A stretch of DNA of 64,000 nt from Erythrobacter sp. (GCA_009993635.1 JAACTC010000006.1:512965-576964), one strand, 5' to 3'. Shown: positions 20,011 to 31,684, counted from the first letter of the stretch. Notes: generated by a model from the sequence alone, not told the origin. Made by a program: numbers and translations.

Positions 20011-20118
20011 GGGAAATTCTTAGATCCTGCAAATTCGGCCAGGTCACCCCCGGCTGCCGCAGTGACAGATAGGTGTCATGGGCGCGGTTGTCGAACCCCC
20101 CGCGCCCATTAACCGGGA

Positions 20119-20652
20119 TCAGGCCTTCGCAGCCTTTTCCTTGTTCGCCTTCGTACGAGCAGCTTTCTTCTCGTGCTCGGGCTGTGCGGCGGCGATCACT
20201 TCGACCTTGCCGCCGGCCTTTTCGACCGCTTCGATGGCGCCCTTGCTGGCGCCTGCGACCTTGAAGGTCACCTTGGAGGTCAGTTCACCCTTGCCGAGCA
20301 GGCGCACGCCGTCCTTGCCGCCACGGGCAAGCCCGGCAGCCTTGAGCGCGTCGTGATCGATGTCTTTCTTGGCGTCGATCTTCTTGGCGTCGATGAACTT
20401 CTGGACCATGCCCAGGTTCACTTCGGCAAAGTCCTTGCCGAACGGATTGTTGAAGCCGCGCTTCGGGATCCGCATGTGCAACGGCATCTGGCCGCCTTCG
20501 AAGCCCTTGATGGCCACGCCTTCGCGGCTCTTCTGGCCCTTCTGACCACGGGCGGCAGTCTTGCCCTTGCCCGAGCCGATACCCCGGCCGACGCGCATCC
20601 GCGACTTGCGGGCGCCTTCGTTATCTTTGATTTCGTTGAGTTTAAAAGCCAT
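20119..20652 (-). CDS. rplO: 50S ribosomal protein L15
   Basis: Large-subunit assembly protein L15. The N-terminal [36 protein letters not shown] stretch (here without the gap) and [20 protein letters not shown] are diagnostic. At 177 aa it is about 30 longer than in E. coli, because of a Lys/Ala-rich tail ([18 protein letters not shown]). Confidence 0.97.
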   Translation of the reverse strand: MAFKLNEIKDNEGARKSRMRVGRGIGSGKGKTAARGQKGQKSREGVAIKGFEGGQMPLHMRIPKRGFNNPFGKDFAEVNLGMVQKFIDAKKIDAKKDIDHDALKAAGLARGGKDGVRLLGKGELTSKVTFKVAGASKGAIEAVEKAGGKVEVIAAAQPEHEKKAARTKANKEKAAKA

Positions 20653-20748
20653 GATGCACTCGCTTTCGCTTTTCTTCGCGCTGATGAAAATGGAAACGGC
20701 CCGCTACTATGAGCGGGCCGCCGCCGTCAATTGCCGTGATGAAGGCGT

Positions 20749-20928
20749 TTAGCCTTCGACCACCTCGACCATGTGCGGCAGCTTGGCAATCGCGCCGCGC
20801 ACTTCGGGGGTGTCTTCCAGTTCGACCACCCGGTGCATCTTGCCCAGGCCAAGGCCGATCAGGATCTTCTTCTGGCTTTCGGGGCGCCGGATGGGCGAAC
20901 CGATCTGCTTGAGCTTGATCTTTGCCAT
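20749..20928 (-). CDS. rpmD: 50S ribosomal protein L30
   Basis: 59-residue protein L30, read directly from the minus strand: it begins [20 protein letters not shown], contains [18 protein letters not shown] and ends MVEVVEG. Size, the RRPESQK block and the position between rpsE and rplO make it secure. Confidence 0.96.
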   Translation of the reverse strand: MAKIKLKQIGSPIRRPESQKKILIGLGLGKMHRVVELEDTPEVRGAIAKLPHMVEVVEG

Positions 20929-20933
20929 GTCAG

Positions 20934-21794
20934 TTACTCCACGACGGCCGCGGCATCGGCCTCGGCTTCCGCATCGCTCGCACCGCCACGCGACAGCAGG
21001 TCGGCAACCTTCTTGCCGCGCCGCTGCGCCACCGACTTGGGCGAGCTTTGATCCTGCAACGCGTCGAACGTGGCACGGATCATGTTGTAGGGATTGGACG
21101 TACCGACCGACTTGGTCACGACGTCGGCCACGCCCAGGCTTTCGAACACGGCGCGCATCGGACCACCGGCGATGATGCCGGTACCCGGAGGCGCGGAGCG
21201 GACGGTCACCTTGCCGGCACCGAAACGGCCCTTGCCGTCATGGTGCAGCGTGCGGCCTTCCTTCAGCGCAACGCGGATCATGTGCTTGCGCGCAGCGGCC
21301 GAGGCCTTGCTGATCGCTTCGGGCACTTCGCGCGCCTTGCCGTGGCCGAAGCCGACGCGGCCCTGGCCATCGCCGACCACCACGAGAGCGGCGAAACCGA
21401 AACGCTTACCCCCCTTCACCGTCTTGGAGACGCGGTTGATGTGGACCAGCTTTTCGATGATTCCGTCGTCTTCTTCCTCGCGACGGCCACCGCGGCGGTT
21501 GTCGCGATCACGACCACCGCGACCACGGCCACCGCCGCCACGGTTATTGTCGCGGCCACCACGGCCCTGGCGTTCCTGCGGCTTGCCCTCGGCACCCTGT
21601 GCGGGGCTCTGGTTGTCCGCGGCTTCGGAAGGCGTGTCGGCGATCGCCGGTTCTTCCTTCTTCACCTCGGGACCGCTTTCGGCCTTGGCGACACCGGAGT
21701 CGGCCTGCGCTTTCGCGACCTCAGGGGTCTCGGGAACGCCGGCCGCCTGCTCGGGCGCGTTTTCGGTGTTTTCGTTCTTCTCGTCAGCCATCAT
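20934..21794 (-). CDS. rpsE: 30S ribosomal protein S5 with a ~108-residue disordered RGG-rich N-terminal extension
   Basis: S5 of the small subunit, a decoding-fidelity and helicase-linked protein. The S5 core starts near residue 110 ([20 protein letters not shown]) and contains [17 protein letters not shown] and [15 protein letters not shown]. Before it lie about 75 acidic Glu/Ala/Pro-rich residues and an Arg/Gly block (77-104) with several RGG repeats; a short Ala/Glu tail follows the core. At 286 aa it is much longer than the 167 aa of E. coli S5. ATG 21794 overlaps the rplR stop (TGATG) with GGAG five bases upstream; the next ATG (21791) would remove one Met. The extension is continuous and in frame with good ribosome-site support, so it is not a mis-start. 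Confidence 0.96.
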   Translation of the reverse strand: MMADEKNENTENAPEQAAGVPETPEVAKAQADSGVAKAESGPEVKKEEPAIADTPSEAADNQSPAQGAEGKPQERQGRGGRDNNRGGGGRGRGGRDRDNRRGGRREEEDDGIIEKLVHINRVSKTVKGGKRFGFAALVVVGDGQGRVGFGHGKAREVPEAISKASAAARKHMIRVALKEGRTLHHDGKGRFGAGKVTVRSAPPGTGIIAGGPMRAVFESLGVADVVTKSVGTSNPYNMIRATFDALQDQSSPKSVAQRRGKKVADLLSRGGASDAEAEADAAAVVE

Positions 21795-22138
21795 CAGAAC
21801 TCCAGCCCGCCTTCGCGGGCGGCATCGGCCAGCGCCTTGACGCGACCATGAAACAGGAACCCGCCGCGATCGAACACGACCGTGGTGACGCCCGCCTTCT
21901 TGGCGGCGTCGGCGATGCTCGAGCCGACCGTCTTGGCGGCATCGATGTTCGCGGTCGAGCCTTTCACGCCCAGCGTCGATGCGCTGGCGAGCGTCTTGCC
22001 CGCCGCATCGTCGATGATCTGCGCGTAGATGTGCTTGCCCGTGCGGTGGACCGACAGGCGGGGCTTGCCACCGGCGTGCTTGCGCAGCGCGCTGCGCACG
22101 CGTTGGCGGCGCCGTTCAAAGAGAGAAAGCTTTGCCAT
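21794..22138 (-). CDS. rplR: 50S ribosomal protein L18
   Basis: 5S rRNA-binding protein L18 (114 aa): [36 protein letters not shown] pattern, with [21 protein letters not shown] and the ending AREGGLEF. Stop overlaps the rpsE start by one base. Confidence 0.97.
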   Translation of the reverse strand: MAKLSLFERRRQRVRSALRKHAGGKPRLSVHRTGKHIYAQIIDDAAGKTLASASTLGVKGSTANIDAAKTVGSSIADAAKKAGVTTVVFDRGGFLFHGRVKALADAAREGGLEF

Positions 22139-22139
22139 C

Positions 22140-22673
22140 TTACTTCTTCTTCCCTTCCTTGCGGAAGATATACTCGCCCTGGTACTTGATGCCCTTGCCC
22201 TTGTAAGGTTCGGGCTTGCGCCAGCGGCGGATTTCGGCGGCGAACTGGCCGACGGACTGCTTGTCGATCCCGCTGATGATCACCGTGGTCTGATCGGGCG
22301 TTTCCACCTTCAGGCCTTCGGGCACATCCAGGTCGACATCGTGCGAATAGCCGAGCTGAAGCTTGAGCTTCTTGCCCTGCGCCGACGCACGGTAGCCGAC
22401 ACCGCTGATCTGCAGCGTCTTGGTGAAGCCATCGGTGACGCCTTCGACGAGGTTCGACACCATCGTGCGCTGCATACCCCAGTGGCTGCGGGCGGGCTTG
22501 GTATCATTGACCGGGTCGATGGCGATTTCGCCGTCTTCCAGCTTGTAGGAGACGAGATCCGACAGCCCCATGGTGAGCGTGCCCTTGGGGCCCTTCACCG
22601 ACAGAACGCCGTTGTCGATCTTCGCCTCGACCCCGCTGGGGATCGCGACAGGTTTCTTGCCGATGCGGCTCAT
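22140..22673 (-). CDS. rplF: 50S ribosomal protein L6
   Basis: L6 (177 aa), near the GTPase-associated centre. The start [17 protein letters not shown] and the C-terminal [16 protein letters not shown] block are diagnostic. The start codon overlaps the rpsH stop by one base, and the gene ends one base before the rplR start. Confidence 0.98.
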   Translation of the reverse strand: MSRIGKKPVAIPSGVEAKIDNGVLSVKGPKGTLTMGLSDLVSYKLEDGEIAIDPVNDTKPARSHWGMQRTMVSNLVEGVTDGFTKTLQISGVGYRASAQGKKLKLQLGYSHDVDLDVPEGLKVETPDQTTVIISGIDKQSVGQFAAEIRRWRKPEPYKGKGIKYQGEYIFRKEGKKK

Positions 22674-23068
22674 CAGAACACCTCCGCCAGCACTTCGCCA
22701 CCGACGTTCTGGCTGCGAGCTTCCGCATCGGAAAGCACGCCGCGCGGCGTCGAGACGATGGTAATGCCAAGGCCGTTGCGCACAGTCGGCAGCTCGCGGC
22801 TGGCCGAATAGATGCGGCGTCCCGGCTTGGACACGCGGGCAACATGCTTGATCGCAGGTTCGCCCTCGAAATATTTCAGTTCGATCCGCAGCGCCTTGTG
22901 CTTGCCGCTCTCGTCTTCGCTGTAGCCACGGATGTAGCCTTCGCGCTGAAGCACTTCGAGAACGTTTGCACGCAGCTTGGATGCGGGCGAAAGGACGGAA
23001 TCCTTCTTCGCCTGCTGGCCGTTGCGGATGCGGGTGAGCATATCACCCAGGGGATCGGTCATCGCCAT
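22673..23068 (-). CDS. rpsH: 30S ribosomal protein S8
   Basis: S8 (131 aa), binder of 16S helix 21 and, in E. coli, translational repressor of the spc operon. It begins [14 protein letters not shown] and ends with [20 protein letters not shown]. No obvious S8-site mimic was located upstream of rplE, so autoregulation is only presumed. Confidence 0.97.
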   Translation of the reverse strand: MAMTDPLGDMLTRIRNGQQAKKDSVLSPASKLRANVLEVLQREGYIRGYSEDESGKHKALRIELKYFEGEPAIKHVARVSKPGRRIYSASRELPTVRNGLGITIVSTPRGVLSDAEARSQNVGGEVLAEVF

Positions 23069-23078
23069 TGTCTAATCC

Positions 23079-23384
23079 TCACCAGCTCGACTTGGTCAGG
23101 CCGGGGATCAGGCCCTTGTTGCCCAGATCCCGCAGCTCGATGCGGTTGATGCCGAACTTGCGGTAGTAGCCGCGCGGGCGGCCGGTGGTGGAACAGCGGT
23201 TGCGCACCCGGGTCGGGTTCGCATTGCGCGGAAGTTCTGCCATCTTCAGACGCGCCATAAGCCGTTCGCCTTCGTCGAGCGACTTGTCGTCGGCAATCGC
23301 CTTCAGCTTCGCGTACTTATCCGCGTATTGCTTGACGAGCTTCTTGCGACGCTCGTTCTTGTTGATGGAACTCAGTTTCGCCAT
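23079..23384 (-). CDS. rpsN: 30S ribosomal protein S14 (zinc-independent type)
   Basis: S14 (101 aa) with [20 protein letters not shown] and [20 protein letters not shown]. The long form without the CxxC zinc knuckle. Lies between rplE and rpsH as usual. Confidence 0.97.
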   Translation of the reverse strand: MAKLSSINKNERRKKLVKQYADKYAKLKAIADDKSLDEGERLMARLKMAELPRNANPTRVRNRCSTTGRPRGYYRKFGINRIELRDLGNKGLIPGLTKSSW

Positions 23385-23408
23385 TGGACTTAAGCTCTCC
23401 TCAGCGGC

Positions 23409-23993
23409 TTACGCCGCTTCCTTCTCTTCGTCGGCCTTTGCTTCGGCCGGGAACGGGAAACCGAACAGGCGCAGCAGTTCGCGCGCTTCTTCGTCGGTCT
23501 TCGCGGTGGTGGTCACGATGATATCCATGCCCCGGACCTTCTCGATCTGGTCGTACGAGATTTCGGGGAAGATGATCTGCTCTTTCAGGCCCATGGCGTA
23601 GTTGCCACGGCCGTCGAAGCTCTTCGGGTTCAGGCCACGGAAGTCGCGGATGCGCGGCATCGCGATCGTCACAAGACGATCGAGGAATTCGTACATCCGG
23701 TCGCGGCGCAGATTGACCTTGCAGCCGATCGGCATGCCGTCGCGCAGCTTGAACTGTGCAATCGACTTCTTGGCCTTGGTGATGACGGGCTTCTGGCCCG
23801 CGATCAGCGCCATTTCCTCGGCTGCGGTCTGGACCTTCTTCTTGTCCTGGCTCGCCTCGCCCACACCCATGTTGAGCGTGATCTTCTCGAGCTTGGGGAC
23901 CTGAAGGCGGTTCGTGTAGCCGAACTTTTCGGTCATGGCCTTGACGATTTCGTTGTCGTACTTGGCCTTCATGCGGGGCGTGTAATCAGCCAT
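23409..23993 (-). CDS. rplE: 50S ribosomal protein L5
   Basis: 5S rRNA-binding L5 (194 aa). ATG 23993 gives [16 protein letters not shown], which matches the family N-terminus; a longer reading frame runs upstream into rplX but carries non-family sequence. The rplX stop overlaps this start region by eight bases. Core motifs are [12 protein letters not shown] and FIFPEI-like IIFPEISYD. The C-terminus has an added acidic tail ([13 protein letters not shown]). Confidence 0.97.
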   Translation of the reverse strand: MADYTPRMKAKYDNEIVKAMTEKFGYTNRLQVPKLEKITLNMGVGEASQDKKKVQTAAEEMALIAGQKPVITKAKKSIAQFKLRDGMPIGCKVNLRRDRMYEFLDRLVTIAMPRIRDFRGLNPKSFDGRGNYAMGLKEQIIFPEISYDQIEKVRGMDIIVTTTAKTDEEARELLRLFGFPFPAEAKADEEKEAA

Positions 23994-24306
23994 CGATGGT
24001 CTCCCCCGATTTGACGGCGACGCGCACTTTCTTGCCGTCGCGCTCTTCAATGCGCACGCGGGTGGGCTTGCCGTCCTTGGGATCGGCAACCGCCACCTTG
24101 GCGATGTGCATCGGTGCTTCCATGCGATCGATGCCGCCTTGCGGATTGCTCTGCGACGGCTTGCGGTGACGGGCGATCATGTTGACGCCTTCCACCACGA
24201 CCTTGCCGTCCTTCGGCAGGACCTTGGCGACCGTACCGGTCTTGCCCTTGTCCTTGCCCGAAAGCACGACGACGCTGTCGCCCTTCTTGATCTTTGCCAT
24301 TCCCAT
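23986..24306 (-). CDS. rplX: 50S ribosomal protein L24
   Basis: Assembly initiator L24 (106 aa), with the KOW motif [20 protein letters not shown] and [15 protein letters not shown]. Start set at ATG 24306 (MGMAKIKKG), because GGAGGT lies six bases before it and it overlaps the rplN stop (TGATG); ATG 24300 (MAKIKKG) is the conventional family start and is possible. Confidence 0.95.
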   Translation of the reverse strand: MGMAKIKKGDSVVVLSGKDKGKTGTVAKVLPKDGKVVVEGVNMIARHRKPSQSNPQGGIDRMEAPMHIAKVAVADPKDGKPTRVRIEERDGKKVRVAVKSGETIDG

Positions 24307-24674
24307 CACAGCACCTCCGGTGCGAGCGAGATGATCTTCATAAAGCCGCGGCCGCGCAGTTCGCGCACCACCGGGCCGAAGATACGGGTGCCGATCGGCT
24401 CCTCGCTCTTGTTCACGAGAACCGCGGCGTTCGAATCGAAGCGGATCACGCTGCCATCGGGGCGGCGGACATCCTTCTTGGTGCGCACGATCACCGCACG
24501 GTGCACGTCGCCCTTCTTCACTTTCGCGCGCGGCTGGGCTTCCTTCACGGAAACCACGATCACGTCGCCGACGCTCGCGAACCGACGCTTCGAGCCGCCC
24601 AGCACCTTGATGCACTGGACGCGCTTGGCGCCGCTGTTGTCCGCGACGTCGAGATTGGACTGCATCTGGATCAT
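24306..24674 (-). CDS. rplN: 50S ribosomal protein L14
   Basis: L14 (122 aa): [19 protein letters not shown] at the start and the basic SLAPEVL end. First gene of the spc group; a 126-base gap separates it from rpsQ. Confidence 0.98.
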   Translation of the reverse strand: MIQMQSNLDVADNSGAKRVQCIKVLGGSKRRFASVGDVIVVSVKEAQPRAKVKKGDVHRAVIVRTKKDVRRPDGSVIRFDSNAAVLVNKSEEPIGTRIFGPVVRELRGRGFMKIISLAPEVL

Positions 24675-24800
24675 CGATCCGGTTCCTTCACTCTAGTCTG
24701 GCCGTTTCACAGGCGGGGAAGTCTCATCCCCACTCAGTCCTGCAAAACGACCTGGTTGGCTTGCCAAAACCAGTCTGGCAGTTCCGAAAATACGTCTGCG
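24675..24800. other. rpsQ-rplN spacer with small hairpin
   Basis: Unusually wide gap (126 bases) at the S10/spc junction. GGGGA AGTCTCA TCCCC (about 24715-24732) can form a short stem. No promoter could be fixed by eye. It may carry a processing or regulatory element at the operon boundary. Confidence 0.4.
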
Positions 24801-25100
24801 TCAGCTCGTGCTGGCGTCGGCCGCTTCGACATCCAGGTCGGCTTCCACCGCCTGCACACCGCCCGCGACGACCCGGTCCTTCACGGCCCAGGTCTTGGTC
24901 TTCGAGATCGGCCTGGTTTCCTCGATCCGCACGACGTCACCGAGCTCGTACTCGTTCTTTTCGTCATGGGCGTGGTACTTCTTCGAACGACGGATGATCT
25001 TCCCGTACAGCGGGTGCTTCACCTTGCGTTCGACCAGCACGGTCACGGTCTTGTCGGTCTTTGTGGAGGTGACCGTTCCGATAAGGATACGCTTGGGCAT
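24801..25100 (-). CDS. rpsQ: 30S ribosomal protein S17
   Basis: S17 (99 aa) with [21 protein letters not shown] and [18 protein letters not shown]. An extra tail of about 20 residues ([15 protein letters not shown]) is acidic and absent from the short E. coli protein. Confidence 0.97.
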   Translation of the reverse strand: MPKRILIGTVTSTKTDKTVTVLVERKVKHPLYGKIIRRSKKYHAHDEKNEYELGDVVRIEETRPISKTKTWAVKDRVVAGGVQAVEADLDVEAADASTS

Positions 25101-25110
25101 GGTCTACTCC

Positions 25111-25326
25111 TCAGGCCTTGCTTTTTGCGGCAGCGGCGCGGGTGCGCTCGTTCTGCAGCGTCTTGATACGCGCGATTGTACGGCGGACTTCCTGCACGCG
25201 AGCGGGACGCTCGAGCTGGTTGGTCGCGGCCTGAAAGCGCAGGTTGAAGGCTTCGCGCTTGAGCTCGGTGAGCTCGGCGGTCAGCTGGTCGTCGCTCTTC
25301 TGGCGAAGGTCTTCGGTGTTGGTCAC
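25111..25326 (-). CDS. rpmC: 50S ribosomal protein L29
   Basis: L29 (71 aa), two-helix protein at the tunnel exit: [21 protein letters not shown] and [13 protein letters not shown] are typical. It abuts rplP with no gap (rplP stop at 25327). Confidence 0.97.
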   Translation of the reverse strand: MTNTEDLRQKSDDQLTAELTELKREAFNLRFQAATNQLERPARVQEVRRTIARIKTLQNERTRAAAAKSKA

Positions 25327-25761
25327 TTATTCGCCTTTCAGATGCGACTGGTCGCCGAGCCGTGCGACAACCTTGGTCTTGATTGGCAGCTTCATGGCGG
25401 CGCGTTCGAACGCTTCGGCGGCCAGCGGACCGGACACGCCGTCAAGCTCGAACAGGATGCGGCCCGGCTTAACGCGAGCGGCCCAGTATTCGACCGAGCC
25501 CTTGCCCTTACCCTGCCGGACTTCGGCGGGCTTCTTCGACACCGGCACATCGGGGAACACGCGGATCCAGAGGCGCCCCTGGCGCTTCATGTGACGCGTG
25601 ATCGCACGGCGCGCGGCCTCGATCTGGCGGGCGGTGATACGCTCAGGCTCCAGGGCCTTCAGGCCGTAGGACCCGAAGTTCAGTTCGGTACCGCCCTTGG
25701 CATTGCCATGGATCCGGCCCTTGAAAGCCTTGCGATACTTGGTTCGTTTGGGTTGCAGCAT
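25327..25761 (-). CDS. rplP: 50S ribosomal protein L16
   Basis: L16 (144 aa), next to the A-site tRNA and the last steps of 50S assembly: [39 protein letters not shown] and [17 protein letters not shown] are family signatures. Confidence 0.98.
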   Translation of the reverse strand: MLQPKRTKYRKAFKGRIHGNAKGGTELNFGSYGLKALEPERITARQIEAARRAITRHMKRQGRLWIRVFPDVPVSKKPAEVRQGKGKGSVEYWAARVKPGRILFELDGVSGPLAAEAFERAAMKLPIKTKVVARLGDQSHLKGE

Positions 25762-25782
25762 GGTTCTTTCCTAATCCTGCAA

Positions 25783-26478
25783 TCAGCGCGCCGGGCGCAC
25801 ACCGGAGGTCTGAGCCTCCATCATCAGGCGGTCCTGCGCGGTCGGATCGTGTGCCAGGATCTCACCTTTGAAGATCCAGCACTTGATGCCGATGATCCCG
25901 TAGGCGGTCAGCGCCTCGGCTTCGGCATAGTCGACATTGGCGCGCAGCGTGTGGAGCGGAACGCGGCCTTCGCGATACCATTCCACGCGGGCGATTTCGG
26001 CACCGCCCAGGCGGCCGCCGCACACGATCTTGATGCCTTCGGCACCCAGACGCAGAGCGGACTGCACGGCGCGCTTCATCGCACGGCGGAAGGCCACACG
26101 GCGCACCAGCTGGTCGGCAATGCCCTGCGCGACGAGCTTGGCATCGATTTCCGGCTTGCGGATCTCGACGATGTTCAGCTTCACTTCGCTCGCGGTCATG
26201 CGGGCAAGCTTGGTGCGCAGCTTTTCGATGTCTGCGCCCTTCTTGCCGATGATCACACCGGGACGCGCAGCATAGATCGAGATGCGGCACAGCTTGGCCG
26301 GACGTTCGATCACCACCTTCGAGATCGCGGCCTGCGGCAGCGATTCGACGATGTACTTGCGGATCTCGATGTCTTCCTTGAGCAGCTTGGCATAGTCGCG
26401 CCCTTCGGCGTACCAGCGGCTGTCCCAGGTGCGGTTGATCTGCAGGCGCAGACCGATCGGATTGCTCTTCTGACCCAT
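25783..26478 (-). CDS. rpsC: 30S ribosomal protein S3
   Basis: S3 (231 aa) at the mRNA entry channel: [20 protein letters not shown] at the start, KH-domain loop [17 protein letters not shown] and C-terminal AEARTxYGxIGVKVWI-type segment (here [17 protein letters not shown]). Confidence 0.98.
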   Translation of the reverse strand: MGQKSNPIGLRLQINRTWDSRWYAEGRDYAKLLKEDIEIRKYIVESLPQAAISKVVIERPAKLCRISIYAARPGVIIGKKGADIEKLRTKLARMTASEVKLNIVEIRKPEIDAKLVAQGIADQLVRRVAFRRAMKRAVQSALRLGAEGIKIVCGGRLGGAEIARVEWYREGRVPLHTLRANVDYAEAEALTAYGIIGIKCWIFKGEILAHDPTAQDRLMMEAQTSGVRPAR

Positions 26479-26479
26479 C

Positions 26480-26857
26480 TTATGCGTCCTCGGCTTCGCG
26501 TACGACGATGCGCAGGCGGCTGAAGGGCTTCAGGATGCGGGTCGACTTACCGCGACCGCGCGTGTGAAACCGCTTCATGGTGATCGACTTGCCCACGCTC
26601 GCTTCGGCGACGATCAGCGCGTCGACGTCGAGATCGTGGTTGTTCTCGGCATTGGCGATCGCGGAGGCGAGCACCTTGCTGGCGTCCTTGGCCATCGCCT
26701 TCTTCGAAAAGGCGAGGATGTTCATCGCCTCTTCCGCCTTCTTGCCGCGGATCAGCGCGGCAACGAGGTTCAGCTTCTGGGCCGACCCACGGATCGTGGT
26801 GCCAACAGCCAGCGCCTCGTTATCGGCGACGCGGCGGGGAGCTTTCTGCTTGCTCAT
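26480..26857 (-). CDS. rplV: 50S ribosomal protein L22
   Basis: L22 (125 aa) lining the exit tunnel. ATG 26857 overlaps the rpsS stop by one base (TGATG) and gives [18 protein letters not shown]. The tunnel loop is [17 protein letters not shown] longer upstream reading is only rpsS out of frame. Confidence 0.97.
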   Translation of the reverse strand: MSKQKAPRRVADNEALAVGTTIRGSAQKLNLVAALIRGKKAEEAMNILAFSKKAMAKDASKVLASAIANAENNHDLDVDALIVAEASVGKSITMKRFHTRGRGKSTRILKPFSRLRIVVREAEDA

Positions 26858-27132
26858 CAGCGCTTGCCTTTCTTGTCGGCGGCGTGACCCGGGAAGGTGC
26901 GCGTGGGCGCGAACTCGCCGAGCTTGTGGCCGACCATCTCTTCGGAGACGGATACGGGGATAAACTTGTGGCCGTTGTAGACGTTGAACGTCAGCCCAAC
27001 GAACTGCGGCAGGATGGTGGAGCGGCGCGACCAGGTCTTGATCGGCGCGGTGCTGGTCTTTTCCTGTGCGTCCTCGGCCTTCTTGAGAAGGCTGAGTTCC
27101 ACAAACGGACCTTTCCAAACGGAACGTGCCAT
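26857..27132 (-). CDS. rpsS: 30S ribosomal protein S19
   Basis: S19 (91 aa), head of the small subunit. ATG 27132 gives [40 protein letters not shown] and [14 protein letters not shown] follow, all diagnostic. Confidence 0.98.
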   Translation of the reverse strand: MARSVWKGPFVELSLLKKAEDAQEKTSTAPIKTWSRRSTILPQFVGLTFNVYNGHKFIPVSVSEEMVGHKLGEFAPTRTFPGHAADKKGKR

Positions 27133-27140
27133 TGCTGCGA

Positions 27141-27977
27141 TTACCTCTTCTTCTTCGCGTGGCGCGAACGGATGATCATCTTGTCCGTCTGCTTGTTCTT
27201 GCGGGTACGGGCACCCTTGGTCGGCTTGCCCCACGGGGTCACCGGATGGCGGCCACCGCTGGTCTTGCCTTCACCACCGCCATGGGGGTGATCGACCGGG
27301 TTCTTCGCGACACCGCGCGTCAGCGGACGACGGCCCTTCCAGCGGGTGCGTCCCGCCTTACCGAAGTTCTGGTTCTGGTTGTCCGGGTTCGAAACCGCAC
27401 CGACCGTACCCATGCAATCGGCGCGCAGGTAACGCTGCTCACCAGAGTTCAGGCGAACGATCACCATGCCGCGGTCGCGACCGACCAGCTGCACGTAGGC
27501 ACCTGCCGAACGGGCGATCTGCCCACCCTTGCCCGGCTTCATCTCCACATTGTGGATGATGGTGCCGACCGGCATGTTGCCCAGCGGCATCGCATTGCCC
27601 GGCTTGGTATCGACACGCTCGCCCGCGATCACCTTGTCGCCAACGGCGAGGCGCTGCGGCGCGATGATGTAGGCCAGCTCTTCGTCGGCATACTTGATCA
27701 GCGCAATGAAGGCAGTGCGGTTGGGATCGTACTCGATCCGCTCCACGGTGCCTTCCACGTCCCACTTGCGGCGCTTGAAGTCGATATAGCGATACTTCTG
27801 CTTGTGGCCGCCCGCGATACCGCGGCTGGTAACGTGACCCTTGTTGTTACGCCCACCGGTCTTGCGCTTGCCTTCGGTAAGCGCCTTCACCGGCTTGCCC
27901 TTGTAGAGCCCGGACTTGTCGACCAGGATCAGGCCGCGACGGGCCGGACTGGTCGGTTTGTAATTCTTGAGTGCCAT
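27141..27977 (-). CDS. rplB: 50S ribosomal protein L2
   Basis: L2 (278 aa), essential near the peptidyl-transferase centre. [16 protein letters not shown] at the start, and the C-terminal [20 protein letters not shown] block includes the conserved His. Normal length. Confidence 0.98.
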   Translation of the reverse strand: MALKNYKPTSPARRGLILVDKSGLYKGKPVKALTEGKRKTGGRNNKGHVTSRGIAGGHKQKYRYIDFKRRKWDVEGTVERIEYDPNRTAFIALIKYADEELAYIIAPQRLAVGDKVIAGERVDTKPGNAMPLGNMPVGTIIHNVEMKPGKGGQIARSAGAYVQLVGRDRGMVIVRLNSGEQRYLRADCMGTVGAVSNPDNQNQNFGKAGRTRWKGRRPLTRGVAKNPVDHPHGGGEGKTSGGRHPVTPWGKPTKGARTRKNKQTDKMIIRSRHAKKKR

Positions 27978-27994
27978 GGTTCTGTCCTAGCTCC

Positions 27995-28303
27995 TCAGAT
28001 GCCGCTCGTGACGTCGATGGAATCGCCGTCCTTGAGGGTCACGATCGCCTTCTTCACGTCGGTGCGCTTGTAGGGCTTGCCCCGCCAACGCTTGGTCTTG
28101 CCCTTGGTGACAATGGTGTTCACCGCGGTGACCTTCACGTCGAACAACGCTTCGACCGCTTCGCGGATCTGCGGCTTCGTCGAGTCATTCGCGACCTTGA
28201 ACACGACCGCATTGTTTTCCGAGGCGAGAGTGCTCTTCTCGGTGATGTGCGGTGCGAGGATCACGTCGTAGTGCCGCGCGTCGATTTCCTGCTTCTTAGC
28301 CAT
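27995..28303 (-). CDS. rplW: 50S ribosomal protein L23
   Basis: L23 (102 aa), docking site for trigger factor and SRP at the tunnel exit: [15 protein letters not shown] and [19 protein letters not shown] are family features. Its start overlaps the rplD stop by eight bases. Confidence 0.97.
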   Translation of the reverse strand: MAKKQEIDARHYDVILAPHITEKSTLASENNAVVFKVANDSTKPQIREAVEALFDVKVTAVNTIVTKGKTKRWRGKPYKRTDVKKAIVTLKDGDSIDVTSGI

Positions 28304-28919
28304 TGAAGCGCGCCTCCAGCTTTTCGACCGCGTCCTTGGTGAGGACCAGCGTGTCGTGCTTCAGGATGTCGTAGACGTTGGCGCCCATCGCCGGCATCAC
28401 GTTGATGCCGGGCAGGTTGCCCGCTGCCAGACGGAAGCTGTCGTTCACGGCGTCACCGTCGATGAACAGCACCTTGCCGTTGTAACCGGCCTTGTCGAAC
28501 TGGCCCTTGAGCGCCTTGGTCTTGGCGTCCTTCAGCTCCAGGCTGTCAACGATCACCAGGCCGCTCTTGGCCTTGCTCGACAGCGCCATGCGCAGGCCGA
28601 GCGAACGGATCTTCTTGTTCAGCGAAGGATTGAAGTCGCGCTTGCGCGCACCGTGCGCCTTACCACCACCGATGAAGATCGGGGCGCCACGATCGCCGTG
28701 ACGTGCACCGCCCGAACCCTTCTGGCGACCGAACTTCTTGCCGGTGCGGGCCACGTCCGAACGCTCACGCGTCGGGCGGGCGGTCGCACGGCGCTTTTCC
28801 AGCTGCCACGTGACGACGCGATGGAGGATGTCGGCGCGGGGCTCGACACCGAACACGGCATCGCTCAGCTCCATGTCGCCGGCCTTGCCGCCGTCGATTT
28901 TCTGTACCGCGATCTTCAC
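28296..28919 (-). CDS. rplD: 50S ribosomal protein L4
   Basis: L4 (207 aa), tunnel-lining and in E. coli autoregulator of the S10 operon. The extended loop region [20 protein letters not shown] and [23 protein letters not shown] segment (starting KAHG here) are clear. Starts two bases after the rplC stop. Confidence 0.98.
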   Translation of the reverse strand: MKIAVQKIDGGKAGDMELSDAVFGVEPRADILHRVVTWQLEKRRATARPTRERSDVARTGKKFGRQKGSGGARHGDRGAPIFIGGGKAHGARKRDFNPSLNKKIRSLGLRMALSSKAKSGLVIVDSLELKDAKTKALKGQFDKAGYNGKVLFIDGDAVNDSFRLAAGNLPGINVMPAMGANVYDILKHDTLVLTKDAVEKLEARFNG

Positions 28920-28921
28920 GA

Positions 28922-29758
28922 TCAGGACTCCTTGCCTTCGGTGCCGTCGGTCTCTGCGCCGGCATCCTGCTGCTGCATCAGCTTTTCCTGCTGCTCGGGC
29001 GTCACCTCGGTGTGCACCTCGTGCTCCGCCGCGCTTTCGACCAGGCCGGCATCGGCCTCATCATGGTCGATCTTGTCGGCGTTGCGACGCAGCGCACCGG
29101 GGAACGGCGCATCTTCGGGCATCGGGAACTTCACCGCGTCGGCCACCAGCATCCAGCTGTTCTTCGCCCCGGGCACGGAGCCCTTGACGAAGATCAGGCC
29201 ACGCTCGGAGTCCGTACGGACGATTTCGAGGTTCTGCTGCGTGCGCTGGCGGTCACCCATGTGGCCGGCCATCTTCTTGTTCTTGAAGACGCGACCCGGA
29301 TCCTGGCGGTTACCGGTCGAACCATGCGAACGGTGCGACAGCGAAACGCCGTGCGTTGCGCGCAGACCGCCGAAGTTCCAACGCTTCATCGCACCGGCAA
29401 AACCCTTGCCCTGCGTGTAGCCGGTCACATCGACCTTCTGGCCGGCGACGAAATGTTCGGCGATAATCGTCGCGCCGACGGGAAGGAGACCTTCCTCGTT
29501 CTCGACACGGAATTCCGCGACCTTCATCTTCAGGCCAACTTCCGCCTTCGCGAATGCTTCGCGCTGCGGCTTGTTCACGTTCTTCTGCTTTGCCTCACCC
29601 GAGCCGACCTGAACGGACCAGTAGCCGTCGCGGTCTGCGGTGCGGGTGCCGGTGACCTGGCAGCCTTCCAGGGCGAGAACGGTCACGGGTACGTGCCGTC
29701 CGTCTTCCTGGAACAGGCGGGTCATTCCGACCTTCTTGGCGATTACGCCAGTGCGCAT
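28922..29758 (-). CDS. rplC: 50S ribosomal protein L3 with acidic/Gln-rich C-terminal tail
   Basis: L3 (278 aa). ATG 29758 gives [20 protein letters not shown] with AGGAG ten or so bases upstream; an in-frame start 24 bases earlier has no family sequence. The core includes [13 protein letters not shown] and [19 protein letters not shown] (glutamine modified by PrmB in the family). After about residue 240 a tail rich in Glu/Gln/Ala ([19 protein letters not shown]) extends it by roughly 40 residues. Confidence 0.97.
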   Translation of the reverse strand: MRTGVIAKKVGMTRLFQEDGRHVPVTVLALEGCQVTGTRTADRDGYWSVQVGSGEAKQKNVNKPQREAFAKAEVGLKMKVAEFRVENEEGLLPVGATIIAEHFVAGQKVDVTGYTQGKGFAGAMKRWNFGGLRATHGVSLSHRSHGSTGNRQDPGRVFKNKKMAGHMGDRQRTQQNLEIVRTDSERGLIFVKGSVPGAKNSWMLVADAVKFPMPEDAPFPGALRRNADKIDHDEADAGLVESAAEHEVHTEVTPEQQEKLMQQQDAGAETDGTEGKES

Positions 29759-30026
29759 CGTAAAACTCCTAAACAGAGGCACCCCGGCCCATCCGAGGTG
29801 CGTGACGGGCCGGTTTCAACCGACCCCAGCCCGAGTTGTGATGCATCGCCCCGTCCGGGCTGATTGCGCGCCTTCGAAGAGGAGCGCGAGACGGGAGACG
29901 CAGCCCGGAGCGATGCTCCGGCGGTATCTCTATGTCTTGCCCGGTCTTGCGACCCGGCGGGGCCATAAAGCGCCCCAAACTGCCCCGCCCACTTAACGTC
30001 CGGCGGGAGGACGGAAACCGTGTGGC
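29759..30026. other. Wide rpsJ-rplC gap with hairpins
   Basis: 268 bases between rpsJ and rplC, where these genes are usually close together. Two stem candidates: CCGGAGCGATGCTCCGG at 29905-29921, and GGCGGGG (29956-29962) with CCCCGCC (29983-29989). A 69-codon minus-strand frame inside has no family features. A leader-type control region or an extra promoter for rplC onward is possible. Confidence 0.45.
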
Positions 30027-30338
30027 TCAGGCCAGCTTGATTTCGACGTTCACGCCCGCGGCGAGATCGAGCTTCATCAGCGCATCGACCGTCTGGGCGT
30101 TGGGCTGCACGATGTCCAGCAGCCGCTTGTAGGTGCGCACCTCGAACTGCTCGCGCGACTTCTTGTCGATGTGCGGGCCGCGGTTCACGGTGAACTTCTC
30201 AATGCGCGTCGGCAGAGGAATGGGTCCACGAATAAGCGCGCCGGTACGACGTGCGGTTTCCGCGATCTCACCCGTTGCCTGGTCGAGCACGCGGTGATCG
30301 AAGGCCTTGAGGCGAATGCGGATATTCTGTGCGTCCAT
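30027..30338 (-). CDS. rpsJ: 30S ribosomal protein S10
   Basis: S10/NusE (103 aa), also a transcription antitermination factor: [20 protein letters not shown] and [20 protein letters not shown] are unmistakable. First gene of the S10 group, behind a strong terminator that follows tuf. Confidence 0.98.
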   Translation of the reverse strand: MDAQNIRIRLKAFDHRVLDQATGEIAETARRTGALIRGPIPLPTRIEKFTVNRGPHIDKKSREQFEVRTYKRLLDIVQPNAQTVDALMKLDLAAGVNVEIKLA

Positions 30339-30388
30339 GTCCTAGTCTACCGATGCGAAAGAGCCAAGGAGAGGCCGGTGCCTCCCCG

Positions 30389-30436
30389 AAAAATAAAGAA
30401 CCGCCCCACCAAACCGAAGTTTTCGGTGAGGGGCGG
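30389..30436 (-). terminator. Intrinsic terminator after tuf
   Basis: On the minus strand CCGCCCC (30436-30430) pairs with GGGGCGG (30407-30401), with an inner CCGAAAACTTCGG stem, followed by TTCTTTATTTTT. It separates the str operon from rpsJ. Confidence 0.85.
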
Positions 30437-30451
30437 CCCTCGTGAAATCTG

Positions 30452-30480
30452 ACCGGCGGGGAATCGAATCCCCCGCCGGT
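30452..30480 (-). terminator. Second stem-loop between tuf and the terminator
   Basis: ACCGGCGGGG and CCCCGCCGGT form a perfect 10-bp stem around a 9-base loop, 14 bases after the tuf stop. It has no clean U-tract, so it may protect the 3' end or assist the terminator that follows. Confidence 0.6.
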
Positions 30481-30493
30481 GCAGGCGCCTATA

Positions 30494-31684
<1,191 letters not shown>

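Noticed and set aside
29769..29978. 69-codon minus-strand frame between rpsJ and rplC
   Set aside because: No conserved look, no Shine-Dalgarno, spans hairpins.
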